A stretch of 64,000 nucleotides of DNA from Arenimonas soli (GCF_014643775.1 NZ_BMKC01000001.1:1302001-1366000), one strand, 5' to 3'. Counted from the stretch's first letter, positions 1-15,949 are shown. A program made the numbers and translations. The notes: a model not told the origin generated them from the letters alone.

Positions 1-118
1 TGAAGCTCCCGGGTGCGGACACCGTGATTGCCGCGGATCGCGGCTCAGCCCCAGCTTACTCCTGAGTTTTCAACGCCGGCAAGGACTTGCTGGACATTCT
101 TGCTACCCGATTACCGGT

Positions 119-140
119 CAGGGGCGGGGAAAATCCCCTG
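119..140 (-). terminator. Weak hairpin downstream of lysS
   Basis: Inverted repeats (CAGGGG/CCCCTG, with an inner GGGGA-AAA-TCCCC) lie 8 bp past the lysS stop codon. There is no U-run on the lysS transcript strand, so rho-independent termination is uncertain. I see no gene in the remaining bases at the left edge (1-147). Confidence 0.25.
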
Positions 141-147
141 CCGATGC

Positions 148-1665
<1,518 letters not shown>

Positions 1666-1677
1666 GGTCTTGGTTTC

Positions 1678-2800
1678 TCAGGCGTCGGAGCGCTTGGCGC
1701 CGACTTCCAGGCCGGCCTTGAGGCTGGCTTCGATGAATTCATCCAGGTCGCCGTCGAGCACCTTCTGGGTGTCGGAGCGTTCGATGCCGGTGCGCAGGTC
1801 CTTGATGCGGCTCTGGTCGAGCACGTAGTTTCGGATCTGGCTGCCCCAGCCGATGTCGGACTTGGTGGCTTCCACCGCGTCCTTTTCGGCGTTGCGCTTC
1901 TGGATTTCGAGCTCGTAGAGCTTGGCGGCCAGCATCTTCATCGCGGTGTCGCGGTTGGCGTGCTGGCTGCGGCCGGTCTGGCAGGCCACCACGATGCCGG
2001 TGGGCTCGTGGGTGATGCGCACCGCCGATTCGGTCTTGTTGACGTGCTGGCCACCGGCGCCGGACGAACGATAGACGTCGGTGCGCAGGTCGGCGGGATT
2101 GATGGTGATGTCGATGTTGTCGTCGACTTCCGGCGACACGAACACCGAGGTGAAGCTGGTGTGCCGGCGGTTGTCGGAATCGAACGGCGACTTGCGCACC
2201 AGCCGGTGCACGCCGGTTTCGAGCTTGAGCCAGCCATAGGCGTATTCGCCCTCGACCCGGAACGTGGCCGACTTGATGCCGGCGACGTCGCCGCCGCTGA
2301 CTTCCATCAGTTCGGTCTTCCAGCCGCGCGATTCGCACCAGCGCAGGTACATGCGCAGCAGCATCTCGGCCCAGTCCTGGGCCTCGGTGCCGCCGGCGCC
2401 GGCCTGGATGTCGACGAAGGCGTTGGCCGAATCCATCTTGCCGGAGAACATGCGCCGGAATTCGAGCTGCTCGACCTCGCGGGCGGTTTTTTCGACGTCC
2501 TCGACGACTGAATCGACGGTGTCGGCGTCGTCCTCCATCTCGGCAAGGTCGACCAGCTCGGCGCCGCCTTCCAGGCTGGCGGTCAGCGTGCGGATGCCGT
2601 CGACGACCTTTTCCAGGGAGGCGCGTTCACGGCCCAGGGCCTGGGCGCGTTCGGGATCGTTCCAGACGTCGGGGCTTTCCAGCTCCCGGTTTACTTCTTC
2701 GAGACGTTCGACCTTGAGGTCGAAGTCAAAGATACCCCCTGAGCGAATCAAGCCGGCCAATGAGGTCGGCGATGCGCTGGCGGATGGGATTGAGTTCCAT
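1678..2800 (-). CDS. prfB: Peptide chain release factor 2, made by programmed +1 frameshift
   Basis: RF2 terminates translation at UGA and UAA. The gene has two frames: a 24-codon leader ([13 protein letters not shown]...RGYL) ending at an in-frame TGA at 2726-2728, then 349 codons in the +1 frame starting GAC, giving 373 residues. The product shows the stop-codon recognition motif SPF at about residues 204-206 and the peptidyl-hydrolysis motif GGQ at about 249-251, almost the positions known in E. coli RF2. A single-frame annotation would miss the leader or mis-start the gene. It lies upstream of lysS in the same operon. A separate exported-protein gene sits between it and recJ, which is unusual. 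Confidence 0.97.
2725..2740 (-). promoter_or_regulatory. Autoregulatory +1 frameshift site of prfB
   Basis: On the minus strand the bases read AGGGGG TAT CTT TGA C. This is the canonical RF2 signal: an internal Shine-Dalgarno-like AGGGGG three bases before the slippery CUU codon, then an in-frame UGA followed by C. When RF2 is scarce the ribosome pauses at UGA and slips forward one base to make full-length RF2. The spacing matches the known element exactly. Confidence 0.96.
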
Positions 2801-2832
2801 GGTGTTCCGCGGTGGTGTTGGATCGGCCGCGA

Positions 2833-2841
2833 ATGATAACA
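2833..2841 (-). promoter_or_regulatory. Candidate extended -10 of prfB
   Basis: The minus strand reads TGTTATCAT, an extended -10 (TGn plus TATCAT), 32 bp before the prfB start. I see no good -35. It would allow prfB-lysS to be transcribed independently of the exported-protein gene upstream. Confidence 0.35.
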
Positions 2842-2909
2842 GACCGCCTGCCCCGCCCAGCCCCCGGGGCGGCCCGGCGCGAGGCCGTGCCGCCCGCGCC
2901 CCTGCCGCC

Positions 2910-5789
2910 TCAGCGCACCTCGAATTCGCCGACCAGGAGGTTGTCCTCGTCCGGGGCCAGGCGCACGGTGAGGCGCTGGTCGCGCTGACGCGAGGTGCCG
3001 AAGTCCGCGCTCAGCCACACCTGCACCGTCACGGCCCCGCTGACCAGGGCCTGCGAGTCCCCGAAATAGTCCACTTCGACCCGGTATTTGCCGGGCGCGG
3101 CGCGGCGGATCGAGTACTCCTCGGGGCCGTAGCCGCCGGTGAAGTCCTCGGATATGCGACCACCCGCCGCGGTGCGCGTATTGCTGTAGCCGCAGCGTTC
3201 GCCGTCGGGCTGGGTCACCCACAGGTCCATGTCGGTGTTGTCGGCGTCCCAGCTGAGCACGGCGCGCAGCGCCAGCGGCAGGTTGTGGCGAAGGCGCGGG
3301 TCGAGTTGGCCGAGGTCGATCCTTCCCTGCTCGCGTCGGGCGATGGCATTGAGCTCGGCCAGGGCGATCAGGGCGATGCCCCCGAAGCGACCATCCCAGG
3401 GGCGTTCGACCACGACCCGCAGCGCGTCCACCGCCTCCTGCGCACGTCCCACGGCGTCCAGGGCCAGGCCCAGGTCGCGGTAGCTCTGCGGTTCTTCACC
3501 GGCAATCTCGAGCACGCGCCGGAACACCGGCACCGCCTGCTCCGCCGCGTTCGCCTGCATCAGGCGGTAACCGAGCACGCGCAGCAGGGCGCGGTTCTCC
3601 AGCTGCATCTCGGCCAGGTTCGACAGCACCCGCAGGGCCAGGCCCCGCTGGCCGCGCTCGAGCAGGATGTCGGCCACGTCCAGGAAGAAGGCGCTGCTGC
3701 CGGCGTTCGCCGGGCGCTCGTCCAGGTAAAGCGCGTAAACCTGGTCGGCCGGGGCGGCGCGCAGGCGTCGCGCCACGTCCGAGTCCGGCGCCCAGGGCTG
3801 CAATACGATAACCGCGCCCGAGCCTTCGCCGTCGGCCACGTCCTCCATGTTCAACAGCGAGCCCGTGACTTCAATCGTCTCCAGCACGTCGGAGTCATCA
3901 CCACCGACGAAGGCGCTGGACGGCATTGTCGGCTCAAGGGGCGCCGGGACAGGCACTTCACCGGCAATCCGCGGCGCAGCGGGTTCGGGCAAGGAGCGGT
4001 TCCGCCTGGCGCGCGCGCTCGAGCCGGCGCTGAAATCGGTGCGCCACCAGGCCTGCTTTTCTTCGAAGGCCGCGACCAGTTCCTCCAGATGCACGCGCGC
4101 CGCGTCCCGCTCCTCTGCGGCCAGGTCGCGCCGGCGGGCAAGGAAGGCTTCGTGCAATGCTTGCGGCGGCGGGATGTCGTAGAGCACGTAATCGTCCAGG
4201 GTCTCGAGCACGATCAGCGAGGTTTCCGGCGTGGCCAGGCCAAACTCCTGGCCGAGCTGGCGGATATGGGTGCGATTGCGTTCCGGCTCGGCCTGAAGCT
4301 CGCGCAGCCGGTAGCCGGCCCAGGCCTGGGCCAGGAACCGCCCGGGACGCGCCCTGGCTTCGCCCAGCGGCAGTCGCAGTTCGCGAACGCGGCCGCCCTC
4401 TTCCAGCCCCAGCACGAGTTCACCGCCGCCGGCGACCAGTTGCCCGGCCAGGCTGATCACGCCGCCACGGGGAAACACAGATGCCGCGACCACGTCCCGG
4501 GCGCCGGTGGCGTCGATGCTGCGCAGGCGCGGACCGTCACGCAGCAGTTCGGCTTCGGCCCGGGCCAGGTCAGCCGGCGCCGCCAGTTCCACCAGGCGGC
4601 CACCGCGGGCTTCCGCCAGTGCACGAAGGCGCACCGAATCGGCGCGGGCCCCGGCCGTGCTGATCGCATACAGGCGCTGGCCGGCGGCCAGCGTCGGTAC
4701 GGCGGTGTCGCCGTAGTTGGCCAGGCCGTCGCCGACCAACAGGTACTCCTGCACGTTCGCCTGCACCGTCCACGCCCCCAGGGCGGTGGCGCCGTCGGCG
4801 ACTTCGGCGCGCAGGGCGGCCTTGAGTGCCGACCAGTCGCCGCCGCGGACCCGGAAACGCCGAACCGGTCCGGCCCGGTCGCGCAAGACCTGCAGGCCCA
4901 CGTCGGCATCACCAACCGCGGCGAAATAGCGGTCGAGCAGGGCGAACTCCAGCGCCTGGTCGCGTTCGCCCGCCGATCCCGAGGCGTCCCAGAGCAGGCC
5001 GACGTGGTCCGGCAGCGGGCGCGGCGCGGCCACGCCCGGCAGCGGCACCTCGACATGGAACCAGCGTTGGCCCTGGTGCTCCTGCACCTGCACCTGCGGC
5101 CCCCCGGCCAGCGGCCAGCGCAGCACCAGGCCACCGGCGGCCTTGAGTTGGCGTGGGCCGAGCAGCGCGGACTGGCCCGCGGAAGTTTCATCGAACGCCA
5201 GCGCGCCCATCTCGCCTCCGGCCTTCGCCGGTTCGCCCTGCACCCGCAGCGGCACCGCGGCCAGGCCGGCGGCGAAGTCCAGCGGCAGCGACAGGCGGCG
5301 TTCGCCCGCCACGCGCGCCAGGGTCTCGACCAGCTGCAGGCGTACGCGGCGCTCGCCGCCGGCCGGCACCGGGAACACGCGCAGGCGGAAATAGTTGCCC
5401 TCGGTGCGCTCGAGCAGGGCCGGATCCACATCGCGGCGTTCGATCGCCTCGAAAACCTCGCGCCCGCGCTGCTTGGGCACGGGCACGGCGTCATGCATCC
5501 GGCCGTCGATGTCGAGCGCGAAGCCCGACACTTCCTGGCCGGGCTGCAGCGGGAAAGCCAGCTGGCCCTCCAGCGCTCGGTTGCCCGGGTTGCGCAGCAC
5601 CAGTTCGATGGTGGTCTGTGCCTGGCCACCGGCGACGTCCACGTCAATGCGGGCGGCATGCAACTGCACAGGTCGTTCGGCGCCCGGTGACACCAGCAGC
5701 GGCGGCAGTGGCCGATCGATGGGTGCCTGCGCGGCGGCGGGCGCGGCCAGCAGGAGCAGGCAGGACAAGGCAAATGCGGAATGGCGCAT
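2910..5789 (-). CDS. Exported VIT / VWA-like / DUF2135 protein
   Basis: Function is unknown. The start chosen at 5789 ([21 protein letters not shown]) gives a clean signal peptide and 959 residues. A longer frame begins 12 codons upstream but would bury the signal. The architecture is a VIT domain (about 40-160), a von Willebrand A-like region with a DxSxS metal-site motif (WDASGS, 267-272), a low-complexity linker, helical TPR-like repeats (about 690-800) and a C-terminal DUF2135 beta domain ([20 protein letters not shown]). Around residue 634 the linker carries ETIEVTGS, resembling the plug entry of TonB-dependent receptors. An 85-bp gap after recJ and 109 bp before prfB suggest its own promoter. 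VIT-VWA proteins are usually periplasmic or surface-bound and mediate protein interaction; a role here is inference. Confidence 0.85.
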   Translation of the reverse strand: MRHSAFALSCLLLLAAPAAAQAPIDRPLPPLLVSPGAERPVQLHAARIDVDVAGGQAQTTIELVLRNPGNRALEGQLAFPLQPGQEVSGFALDIDGRMHDAVPVPKQRGREVFEAIERRDVDPALLERTEGNYFRLRVFPVPAGGERRVRLQLVETLARVAGERRLSLPLDFAAGLAAVPLRVQGEPAKAGGEMGALAFDETSAGQSALLGPRQLKAAGGLVLRWPLAGGPQVQVQEHQGQRWFHVEVPLPGVAAPRPLPDHVGLLWDASGSAGERDQALEFALLDRYFAAVGDADVGLQVLRDRAGPVRRFRVRGGDWSALKAALRAEVADGATALGAWTVQANVQEYLLVGDGLANYGDTAVPTLAAGQRLYAISTAGARADSVRLRALAEARGGRLVELAAPADLARAEAELLRDGPRLRSIDATGARDVVAASVFPRGGVISLAGQLVAGGGELVLGLEEGGRVRELRLPLGEARARPGRFLAQAWAGYRLRELQAEPERNRTHIRQLGQEFGLATPETSLIVLETLDDYVLYDIPPPQALHEAFLARRRDLAAEERDAARVHLEELVAAFEEKQAWWRTDFSAGSSARARRNRSLPEPAAPRIAGEVPVPAPLEPTMPSSAFVGGDDSDVLETIEVTGSLLNMEDVADGEGSGAVIVLQPWAPDSDVARRLRAAPADQVYALYLDERPANAGSSAFFLDVADILLERGQRGLALRVLSNLAEMQLENRALLRVLGYRLMQANAAEQAVPVFRRVLEIAGEEPQSYRDLGLALDAVGRAQEAVDALRVVVERPWDGRFGGIALIALAELNAIARREQGRIDLGQLDPRLRHNLPLALRAVLSWDADNTDMDLWVTQPDGERCGYSNTRTAAGGRISEDFTGGYGPEEYSIRRAAPGKYRVEVDYFGDSQALVSGAVTVQVWLSADFGTSRQRDQRLTVRLAPDEDNLLVGEFEVR

Positions 5790-5874
5790 GGGATCCCCGG
5801 GCGTCTGGGCGCGGCCGGCGGCCACGCTGTCCTAGGTTAACGGCCCGCAGGCAGGAACGGGGCTACCGCTCCGC

Positions 5875-7602
5875 TCAGGCGGGCTGCCAGTGCCGCACCA
5901 GCAGCTGCACGCCCTGCCGGCCATTCCAGTCATCAAGCTCGAGCTGGTAGGCGACATGGATGCGTGGCGGCAGCGGTTCGCCGGTGCCACCGCCGAAGTG
6001 GATGGCCGACAGCGGGACGCCGCCGCGCTCGCACAGCAGGCTGAGCTTGAGGTGGCGCCCACCCGAAAGCAGCCTGGACTGCAGCACCTTGAACACGCCG
6101 TCGAACACCGGTTCGGGAAAGCCCTGGCCCCAGGGACCGGCGAGGCGCAGCTGTTCGGCCAGCGGGCGCGCGAGCTCCTGCACGCCGAGTTCGCCGTCGC
6201 TGAGCAATTCGGACCTGAGCTGTTCCGTTGTCAGCAAGCTGGCCACGCGGGCTTCAAGCGCGGCGCGGAAGGCGTCGAGCTTCGCCGCGTCCAAACTCAG
6301 TCCCGCGGCCATGGCGTGGCCACCGAATCGTTCGATCAGATCCGGGTGGCAGGCGTCTACCGCCGCCAGCACGTCGCGGATGTGCAGGCCGGGAATCGAA
6401 CGGGCCGACCCCTTGAGTTGCGGGCTGCCCGGCTCGGCGGGCGCGAAGGCGAAGACGGGGCGATGCAGACGGTCCTTGAGGCGCGAAGCCACCAGCCCGA
6501 CGACGCCAGGGTGCCAGTCCGGTTCGTGCAGGCACAGCACCGGCGGCAGCTCGCCCTCGCCCAGCGGCAGGTTCGCCACCAGGGCTTCGGCGGTGTCGAC
6601 CATTTGCTGCTGCAGGTCCCTGCGCTCGGCATTGATGCCCTCGAGCACGCCGGCCAGCTCGCGGGCCCGGTGCGGGTCGTCGCAAAGCAGGCATTCGATG
6701 CCCAGCGCCATGTCCTCGAGCCGGCCGGCGGCGTTGAGCCGCGGCCCGATCGCGAAACCGATGTCGGCGGCGGTCAGCGAGGACTCGTCGCGTTTCGCCA
6801 GTTCGATCAGCGCGCGCAGCCCGGGCTGGCCCTGGCCGTTGCGCAGCCGCCTGAGGCCGGCCGACACCAGCAGCCGGTTGTTGTAGTCCAGCGGCACCAG
6901 GTCGGCCACCGTACCCACCGCGACCAGGTCGAGCAGCACCGAGAGATCGGGCTCGGGCCCGGTGAACGCGCCCGCGTCGCGCAGATGGCGGCGCAGGGCC
7001 AGCAATAGATAGAACACGACGCCGACGCCGGCCAGGGCCTTGCTGGGAAAGCCGTCGTCGCCGAGGTTGGGGTCCACGATCACGTCGGCGTCGGGCAGGG
7101 TTTCGCCCGGCAGGTGGTGGTCGGTGACCAGCACGCGCCAGCCGCGCGCCTTGGCGGCGGCGACGCCGGCATGGCAGGCGATGCCGCTGTCCACGGTCAG
7201 CAGCAGGTCGGGCGCCATCGGCACCAGGTCGTCCACCAGGGCCGGGCTGAGGCCATAACCATGGCGGGCCCGGTGTGGCACCTGGTAGGACACGCGCCGG
7301 GCGCCGAGCAGGCGCAGGCCGCGCACGGCCACGGCGGTGCCGGTGGCGCCGTCGCAGTCGAAGTCACCCACGACCACCACGTGGGCGTCGCTGGCTATCG
7401 CGTCGGCCAGCATCGCCGCCGCCTGGTCCACCTGGCCCAGGGCGTCGGGCGGCAGCAGGCGCGCCAGCCGCAGCTCGCCGTCGGCCGGCGTGAGTACGCC
7501 GCGGGCGGCGTAGATGCGCTGCAGCACCGCCGGCACCGAGTCGGGCCAGGGGCCGAATGCGGGAACGGCGCGCCGGACGATACGCGTGGCCGGTGGCCTC
7601 AT
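5875..7602 (-). CDS. recJ: Single-stranded-DNA-specific 5'-3' exonuclease RecJ
   Basis: RecJ degrades ssDNA 5' to 3' in RecF-pathway recombination, mismatch repair and base excision repair. From the ATG at 7602 the protein is 575 residues (E. coli RecJ is 577). The metal-binding motif reads DFDCDG at 80-85, a variant of the family's DxDxDG, and the DHH motif is at 161-163 (VTDHHLPGE); a DHHA1 domain and OB fold follow. The ATG overlaps the upstream stop by four bases (ATGA), indicating translational coupling with the RpfE-type gene and deciding the start over a frame opening 19 codons earlier. Confidence 0.96.
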   Translation of the reverse strand: MRPPATRIVRRAVPAFGPWPDSVPAVLQRIYAARGVLTPADGELRLARLLPPDALGQVDQAAAMLADAIASDAHVVVVGDFDCDGATGTAVAVRGLRLLGARRVSYQVPHRARHGYGLSPALVDDLVPMAPDLLLTVDSGIACHAGVAAAKARGWRVLVTDHHLPGETLPDADVIVDPNLGDDGFPSKALAGVGVVFYLLLALRRHLRDAGAFTGPEPDLSVLLDLVAVGTVADLVPLDYNNRLLVSAGLRRLRNGQGQPGLRALIELAKRDESSLTAADIGFAIGPRLNAAGRLEDMALGIECLLCDDPHRARELAGVLEGINAERRDLQQQMVDTAEALVANLPLGEGELPPVLCLHEPDWHPGVVGLVASRLKDRLHRPVFAFAPAEPGSPQLKGSARSIPGLHIRDVLAAVDACHPDLIERFGGHAMAAGLSLDAAKLDAFRAALEARVASLLTTEQLRSELLSDGELGVQELARPLAEQLRLAGPWGQGFPEPVFDGVFKVLQSRLLSGGRHLKLSLLCERGGVPLSAIHFGGGTGEPLPPRIHVAYQLELDDWNGRQGVQLLVRHWQPA

Positions 7603-8504
7603 GCCAGCTTGGCCAGCGCCGGGCGCAGCAGGCGCCAGCGCTGGCCCGGACGCAGCCACCAGGCCGCGCCGTCGGCGAAATCCAGCACCAGGCCGGCGGT
7701 ATCCAGGCTGGCCAGGCGTTCATGCACGACCGTTTCCACCGTGGCCCAGTCGCGGGTCTCGCGCAGGTCCAGCAGTTCGCCCTCGGCGCCCGGTGGCCCG
7801 GCGGCGGCCAGCGCCGCCAGCGAGGCCAGTTGCGCTTCCTCCGAACGCACCGTGCGCAGGCGGCCCTGCACCTGGTCGGGCAACCGCCCGGCGCCCCAGA
7901 AACACAGACTGTTGGCCGGCACCCGGCCACTGGCCACGCGCGCAGCGTTGACCGGATGGTTGTGCAGGATGACCTGGGCTTCGTTGAGCAGGGCGCGCCA
8001 GCGGCGGCCTTCCGGACCGTCGGGCAGGTGCAGGAACAGGTCGTCGCCCAGCACCGTCTCGGGCTCGGCGAATGCGGGCAAACGCGCTTCCACCGGCAGC
8101 GCCAGGTACCAGCGCGCCGGGTGCGGTGCCGAGATCGGGAAGCCGGTGTCGCCGAACAGCGGCCGCAGGGCGTCGGAAAGGGCCTTGGCTTCTTCGACCG
8201 TCAGGCCCAGTTCGCCGACCGCCAGCACGCGCGCGCCGGTCATGTCCGGGCGAACGTAGGCTGGGTCGGCGCGCAGCCAGCAGTGCAGCACGGCATCGCC
8301 GGCGTCACGCTGGCGGGTGATGGCGGCCATCGGCCAGCCGCGCGGCAGCAGCTCGAACCAGCGCTGCAGCTGGGCACGTTCGCCGGCTTCGCCGTCGGGC
8401 AGGCGGTCGGCGCGGCCCAGGGCCCGGGCCACCGGCTTCGACAGCGGTTGGCCGGCGAAGCGCCGGCGTTCGGGCAGCAGCAGGGCCTGGCGCGGGGCGC
8501 TCAT
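7599..8504 (-). CDS. rpfE: RpfE-type protein (annotated as phosphoglycerate-mutase-like in relatives)
   Basis: This 301-residue cytoplasmic protein matches the family found between recJ and greA in xanthomonads. There it is called RpfE, after the regulation-of-pathogenicity-factors region, or sometimes a 2,3-bisphosphoglycerate-independent phosphoglycerate mutase. I recognise it from its position and from segments such as GDDLFLHLPDGPEGRRWRAL and ILHNHPVN, but I see no phosphatase or mutase active-site motif, so the enzyme label is doubtful. It begins 10 bp after greA and overlaps recJ by ATGA, so it belongs to the carB-greA-recJ transcript. The molecular role is not established from sequence. 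Confidence 0.72.
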   Translation of the reverse strand: MSAPRQALLLPERRRFAGQPLSKPVARALGRADRLPDGEAGERAQLQRWFELLPRGWPMAAITRQRDAGDAVLHCWLRADPAYVRPDMTGARVLAVGELGLTVEEAKALSDALRPLFGDTGFPISAPHPARWYLALPVEARLPAFAEPETVLGDDLFLHLPDGPEGRRWRALLNEAQVILHNHPVNAARVASGRVPANSLCFWGAGRLPDQVQGRLRTVRSEEAQLASLAALAAAGPPGAEGELLDLRETRDWATVETVVHERLASLDTAGLVLDFADGAAWWLRPGQRWRLLRPALAKLA

Positions 8505-8514
8505 CCTGGGCGGC

Positions 8515-8987
8515 TCAGGCCTCGTAGCGAACGGCGACGATGTCGTAGTCGCGGGTGCCGGCGGGCGCCTGGATGGTGACGGTGTCGCCTTCGTGCTTGC
8601 CGATCAGCGCGCGCGCCAGCGGCGACGACACCGACACCAGGCCCTTCTTGATGTCGGCCTCCAGGTCACCGACGATCTGGTAGGTCACTTCGTCGCCGCT
8701 GTCGCAGTCGGCCAGTTCGACCGTGGCGCCGAACACCACGCGGCTGCCGGCGTTGAGCGTGGACACGTCGATCAACTGGGCGTGCGACAGGGTGTATTCG
8801 AGTTCCTGGATACGGCCTTCGATGAAACCCTGCTGTTCGCGGGCGGCGTGGTATTCGGCGTTTTCCTTCAGGTCGCCGTGGGCACGCGCTTCGGCGATCG
8901 CACTGATGACCGCCGGGCGCTTGACCGACTTGAGGTGCTCGAGCTCCTCGCGCAGGCGCGCAGCGCCCTGGGTCGTCAGGGGGGCTC

Positions 8988-8991
<4 letters not shown>
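8515..8991 (-). CDS. greA: Transcription elongation factor GreA
   Basis: GreA enters the RNA polymerase secondary channel and stimulates cleavage of backtracked RNA. The 158-residue protein has the N-terminal coiled coil, with the acidic tip carried by [14 protein letters not shown] (residues about 34-47), and the C-terminal FKBP-like domain with [17 protein letters not shown]. Its ATG overlaps the carB stop codon (ATGA), so translation is coupled to carB. The carB-greA arrangement is common in Xanthomonadales and pseudomonads. Confidence 0.97.
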
Positions 8992-12230
<3,239 letters not shown>

Positions 12231-12237
12231 GGCGGAC

Positions 12238-12879
12238 TCAGTTGAACAGCACGGATGTGGGGATATCGCAGCGACCCATCCCGCCGAGCATCAGGCTGAC
12301 GGCCAGGCTGCCGCCCACCTTTTCGCCCCGCGCGTGGTTTTCTTCCGCGGACTCGCCGGGATCGAACGCGTCGCCGATGCCCACCAGGCGGCGCAGGTGC
12401 GCGTTGTCCGGATGGGTCATCAGCTCCATGAAGGCCTGCACGACCTCGGGGCGGGCAGCACCGACGATCTCGGCCTCGTCGACCTTGCGGCCGGTCATTT
12501 CCTGCTCCACGCCGGCGATGACGAACGCGCCCATCAGCTGGGCGGCCCCGGATTCCAGCAGGCGGATGGACCGGTCCATCACGTCGTCGCCGTGCCCGGC
12601 ATAGGCCTGGACCTTTTCCCGCAGCACCCTGCGATAACCGGCGGTACTCAGTTCGCCGCGCAGGCAGGCCAGTTGCCCGGCGTCGAGGGCGCCGGGATTT
12701 TCCTGGACCGGCCACTGCGGGTCCTTGGCCGCGAACTGCTCGAACACCACGTGCATCGGCATCGCCTGCACCACCAGGTCGGTGAGGCGGTCGACGCGGT
12801 CTGGGCCGGTCGCACCGGCGAAGGCCGGCACGACGACCAGCAGGGTTGCCAGCAGCAGCGAGGTCAGGCGCGGGGTCAT
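12238..12879 (-). CDS. Exported protein of unknown function between carA and carB
   Basis: I do not recognise the family with confidence. The 213-residue product begins with a Sec-type signal ([23 protein letters not shown]) and has a mostly helical mature part without transmembrane segments, so it is probably periplasmic. Two cysteines (CLRGEL and GRCDIP) could form a disulfide. A Shine-Dalgarno (CAGGAG) lies 6 bp before the ATG. It sits 16 bp downstream of an S9 peptidase and 7 bp upstream of carB, so all share a transcript. Partnership with the peptidase is inference from position alone. Confidence 0.82.
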   Translation of the reverse strand: MTPRLTSLLLATLLVVVPAFAGATGPDRVDRLTDLVVQAMPMHVVFEQFAAKDPQWPVQENPGALDAGQLACLRGELSTAGYRRVLREKVQAYAGHGDDVMDRSIRLLESGAAQLMGAFVIAGVEQEMTGRKVDEAEIVGAARPEVVQAFMELMTHPDNAHLRRLVGIGDAFDPGESAEENHARGEKVGGSLAVSLMLGGMGRCDIPTSVLFN

Positions 12880-12895
12880 GGGTGGCTCCTGCGGG

Positions 12896-14803
12896 TCAGG
12901 GTGCGTCGCCGGCCTTGGCGGGCGCGGTGTGCTTGTCGAGGAAGGCTTCCATGGCCGTGTACAGCTCGACCTGGTTGTCGTAGTCGTAGAAACCGTGGCC
13001 TTCCTTGGCCTCGACGATGGTCACTTCCGGCGGGCGGCCGGCCTTCTCGAGGTTCTTCTTGAGCAGTTCGTACTGCGAGATCGGCACGCGCTCGTCCTTG
13101 GCGCCCTGGACCAGCATCACCGGGATGCGGATCTTGTCGACGTTGTAGGCCGGCGACTGCGCCTGCTGCGCCGCCAGGCCTTCGGGCATGACGCGGTTGA
13201 GGTAGTTGCGACCCTCTTCGCGCTCCGGGATGTCGCCGTCCTTGAACATCAGCGGCAGGCTGTAGACGCCGACGTAGCCGATGGTGCACCGGTACTTGGT
13301 GGGCTCGCGCACCACGGTCTGCAGCGCGGCGTAACCGCCGTAGGAAGCGCCGTAGGTGCAGATGCGGTCCTTGTCGGCGACGCCCTGCCCGATCGCCCAG
13401 TCAACGGCGTCGGTCATGTCGTCGATCATGGTGGTGCCCCAGTTGCGGTAGCCCATGCGCTCGAACGCCGTGCCGTAGCCGCCGGAACCGCGGAAGTTGA
13501 CCTGCAGCACCGCGTAGCCGCGGTTGGCCAGGAACTGCACTTCCGGATTGAAGCCCCACATGTCGCGCGGGCCGTGCGGACCGCCGTGCGGGTGCAGGAT
13601 CAGCGGCAGGTTGGTGCCACTGCTGCCCTGCGGGATGGTGAGGTAGCCGTGCACGCGGGTGCCGTCGCGCGCGGTGAACGAAATCGGGGTCATTTCGCTC
13701 ATCTGCTCGGGCTTGATCCAGTCGCGCGAGGCCAGCAGGAACTGGGCGCGGCCGGTCTCGCGGTCGAACAGGTAGTAGGCGCCCGGGTCGACGTCGCTGT
13801 AGGCGCGGAACAGGACCTTGCGGCCGTCGCGGCTGATGCCGCCGAAGCTGACCGCCTTGTCCGGGAAGGCATTGATCAGGCCGGCGTAGGTCTTGGACTC
13901 CGGGTGGTCCTGGTTGACGAACACGTAGTTGGGCACGCCGTCCATGTAGGCCACGGCCAGCAGCTCGCGTTCGTCGCTGCTGTACAGGTAGCCGATCGAA
14001 TCGACGTTGGGGTTGGAGGCCACCGGGGTTTCTTCGCGGCTTTCCGGATCGCGCAGCACCAGCCTGGCGGGTTCGCCGTCCTCGCTGACCTGGAAGAACA
14101 CGCGCTTGTTCTCGCTGTCGAAGGTCACCGGGTTGCGCACGGCGCCGCCCATCTCCGAGGAGTGGATGGTGGTCCAGCGGTCGCCGTCACGGCGCATGGT
14201 CACCGTCTCGAGGTCTTCTTCCTGGCCGACGACGTAGCGGACCTTGCGGTCGTGGTCGAGGATGAAGCTGCCGAAGCGCACCGGCGCCGTGGCGACCGTG
14301 GTGACGCGGCCGTTGTAGACGTCGTACTTGGACAGGAAAGCCGAGTCGACCGAGCGCTGCACCAGGATCGTGCGCGGATCGTCCCAGTTCTTGTCGACGA
14401 TGCCGTAGAAGCCCAGGTTGGGCATGTCGGCGCGCTGGGTGCCGTCGACGTTGCTGGCGTAGACGTCAGGGGTGCCGACGCGGAAATCGAAGCGGCCCAG
14501 CTTTTCGCTGACGTACATCAGGAAGCGTTCGTCATTGACCCAGCTGACGCGGTCGATGTGCTTCTTGGAGCCGTAGTTCCACTTGCCGACCAGCTTCATG
14601 CCATCGACCTCGAAGGCCGCCAGCACGGTCTGGTCGCCCTGGGGCACCGAGACGGTGATGTACTTGCCGCTGGGCGACAACGACACGGAGGTGAACTCCG
14701 GGTCCTTGAAGAAGTCGCCGATCGGCAGCTCCACTGGCTTGGCCAGCACGGTCGCCGGCAGCGCGATCAGCGCGGCGAGCAGCAGTTTCCCGAAAATACG
14801 CAT
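12896..14803 (-). CDS. Exported S9 family prolyl-oligopeptidase-like serine peptidase
   Basis: This is a predicted periplasmic peptidase that would release dipeptides or cleave short peptides. The 635-residue protein has a signal peptide (MRIFGKLLLAALIALPATVLA), a seven-bladed beta-propeller region (about 30-360) and a C-terminal alpha/beta-hydrolase domain. The nucleophile elbow is GASYGGY, the catalytic Asp is in GAKDERVP, the His is in EGHGFY, and the oxyanion HGG is in HPHGGPHGPRD. All triad residues are present. It follows carA by 21 bp and is co-directional with carA and carB. It has no obvious link to carbamoyl phosphate synthesis. Confidence 0.93.
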   Translation of the reverse strand: MRIFGKLLLAALIALPATVLAKPVELPIGDFFKDPEFTSVSLSPSGKYITVSVPQGDQTVLAAFEVDGMKLVGKWNYGSKKHIDRVSWVNDERFLMYVSEKLGRFDFRVGTPDVYASNVDGTQRADMPNLGFYGIVDKNWDDPRTILVQRSVDSAFLSKYDVYNGRVTTVATAPVRFGSFILDHDRKVRYVVGQEEDLETVTMRRDGDRWTTIHSSEMGGAVRNPVTFDSENKRVFFQVSEDGEPARLVLRDPESREETPVASNPNVDSIGYLYSSDERELLAVAYMDGVPNYVFVNQDHPESKTYAGLINAFPDKAVSFGGISRDGRKVLFRAYSDVDPGAYYLFDRETGRAQFLLASRDWIKPEQMSEMTPISFTARDGTRVHGYLTIPQGSSGTNLPLILHPHGGPHGPRDMWGFNPEVQFLANRGYAVLQVNFRGSGGYGTAFERMGYRNWGTTMIDDMTDAVDWAIGQGVADKDRICTYGASYGGYAALQTVVREPTKYRCTIGYVGVYSLPLMFKDGDIPEREEGRNYLNRVMPEGLAAQQAQSPAYNVDKIRIPVMLVQGAKDERVPISQYELLKKNLEKAGRPPEVTIVEAKEGHGFYDYDNQVELYTAMEAFLDKHTAPAKAGDAP

Positions 14804-14824
14804 TGTTCTTTCCCCGAGTAAAGG

Positions 14825-15949
<1,125 letters not shown>

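Noticed and set aside
2760-5690. 976-codon plus-strand frame opposite the VIT protein
   Set aside because: It has antisense composition bias only; the minus strand has a signal peptide and several domains.
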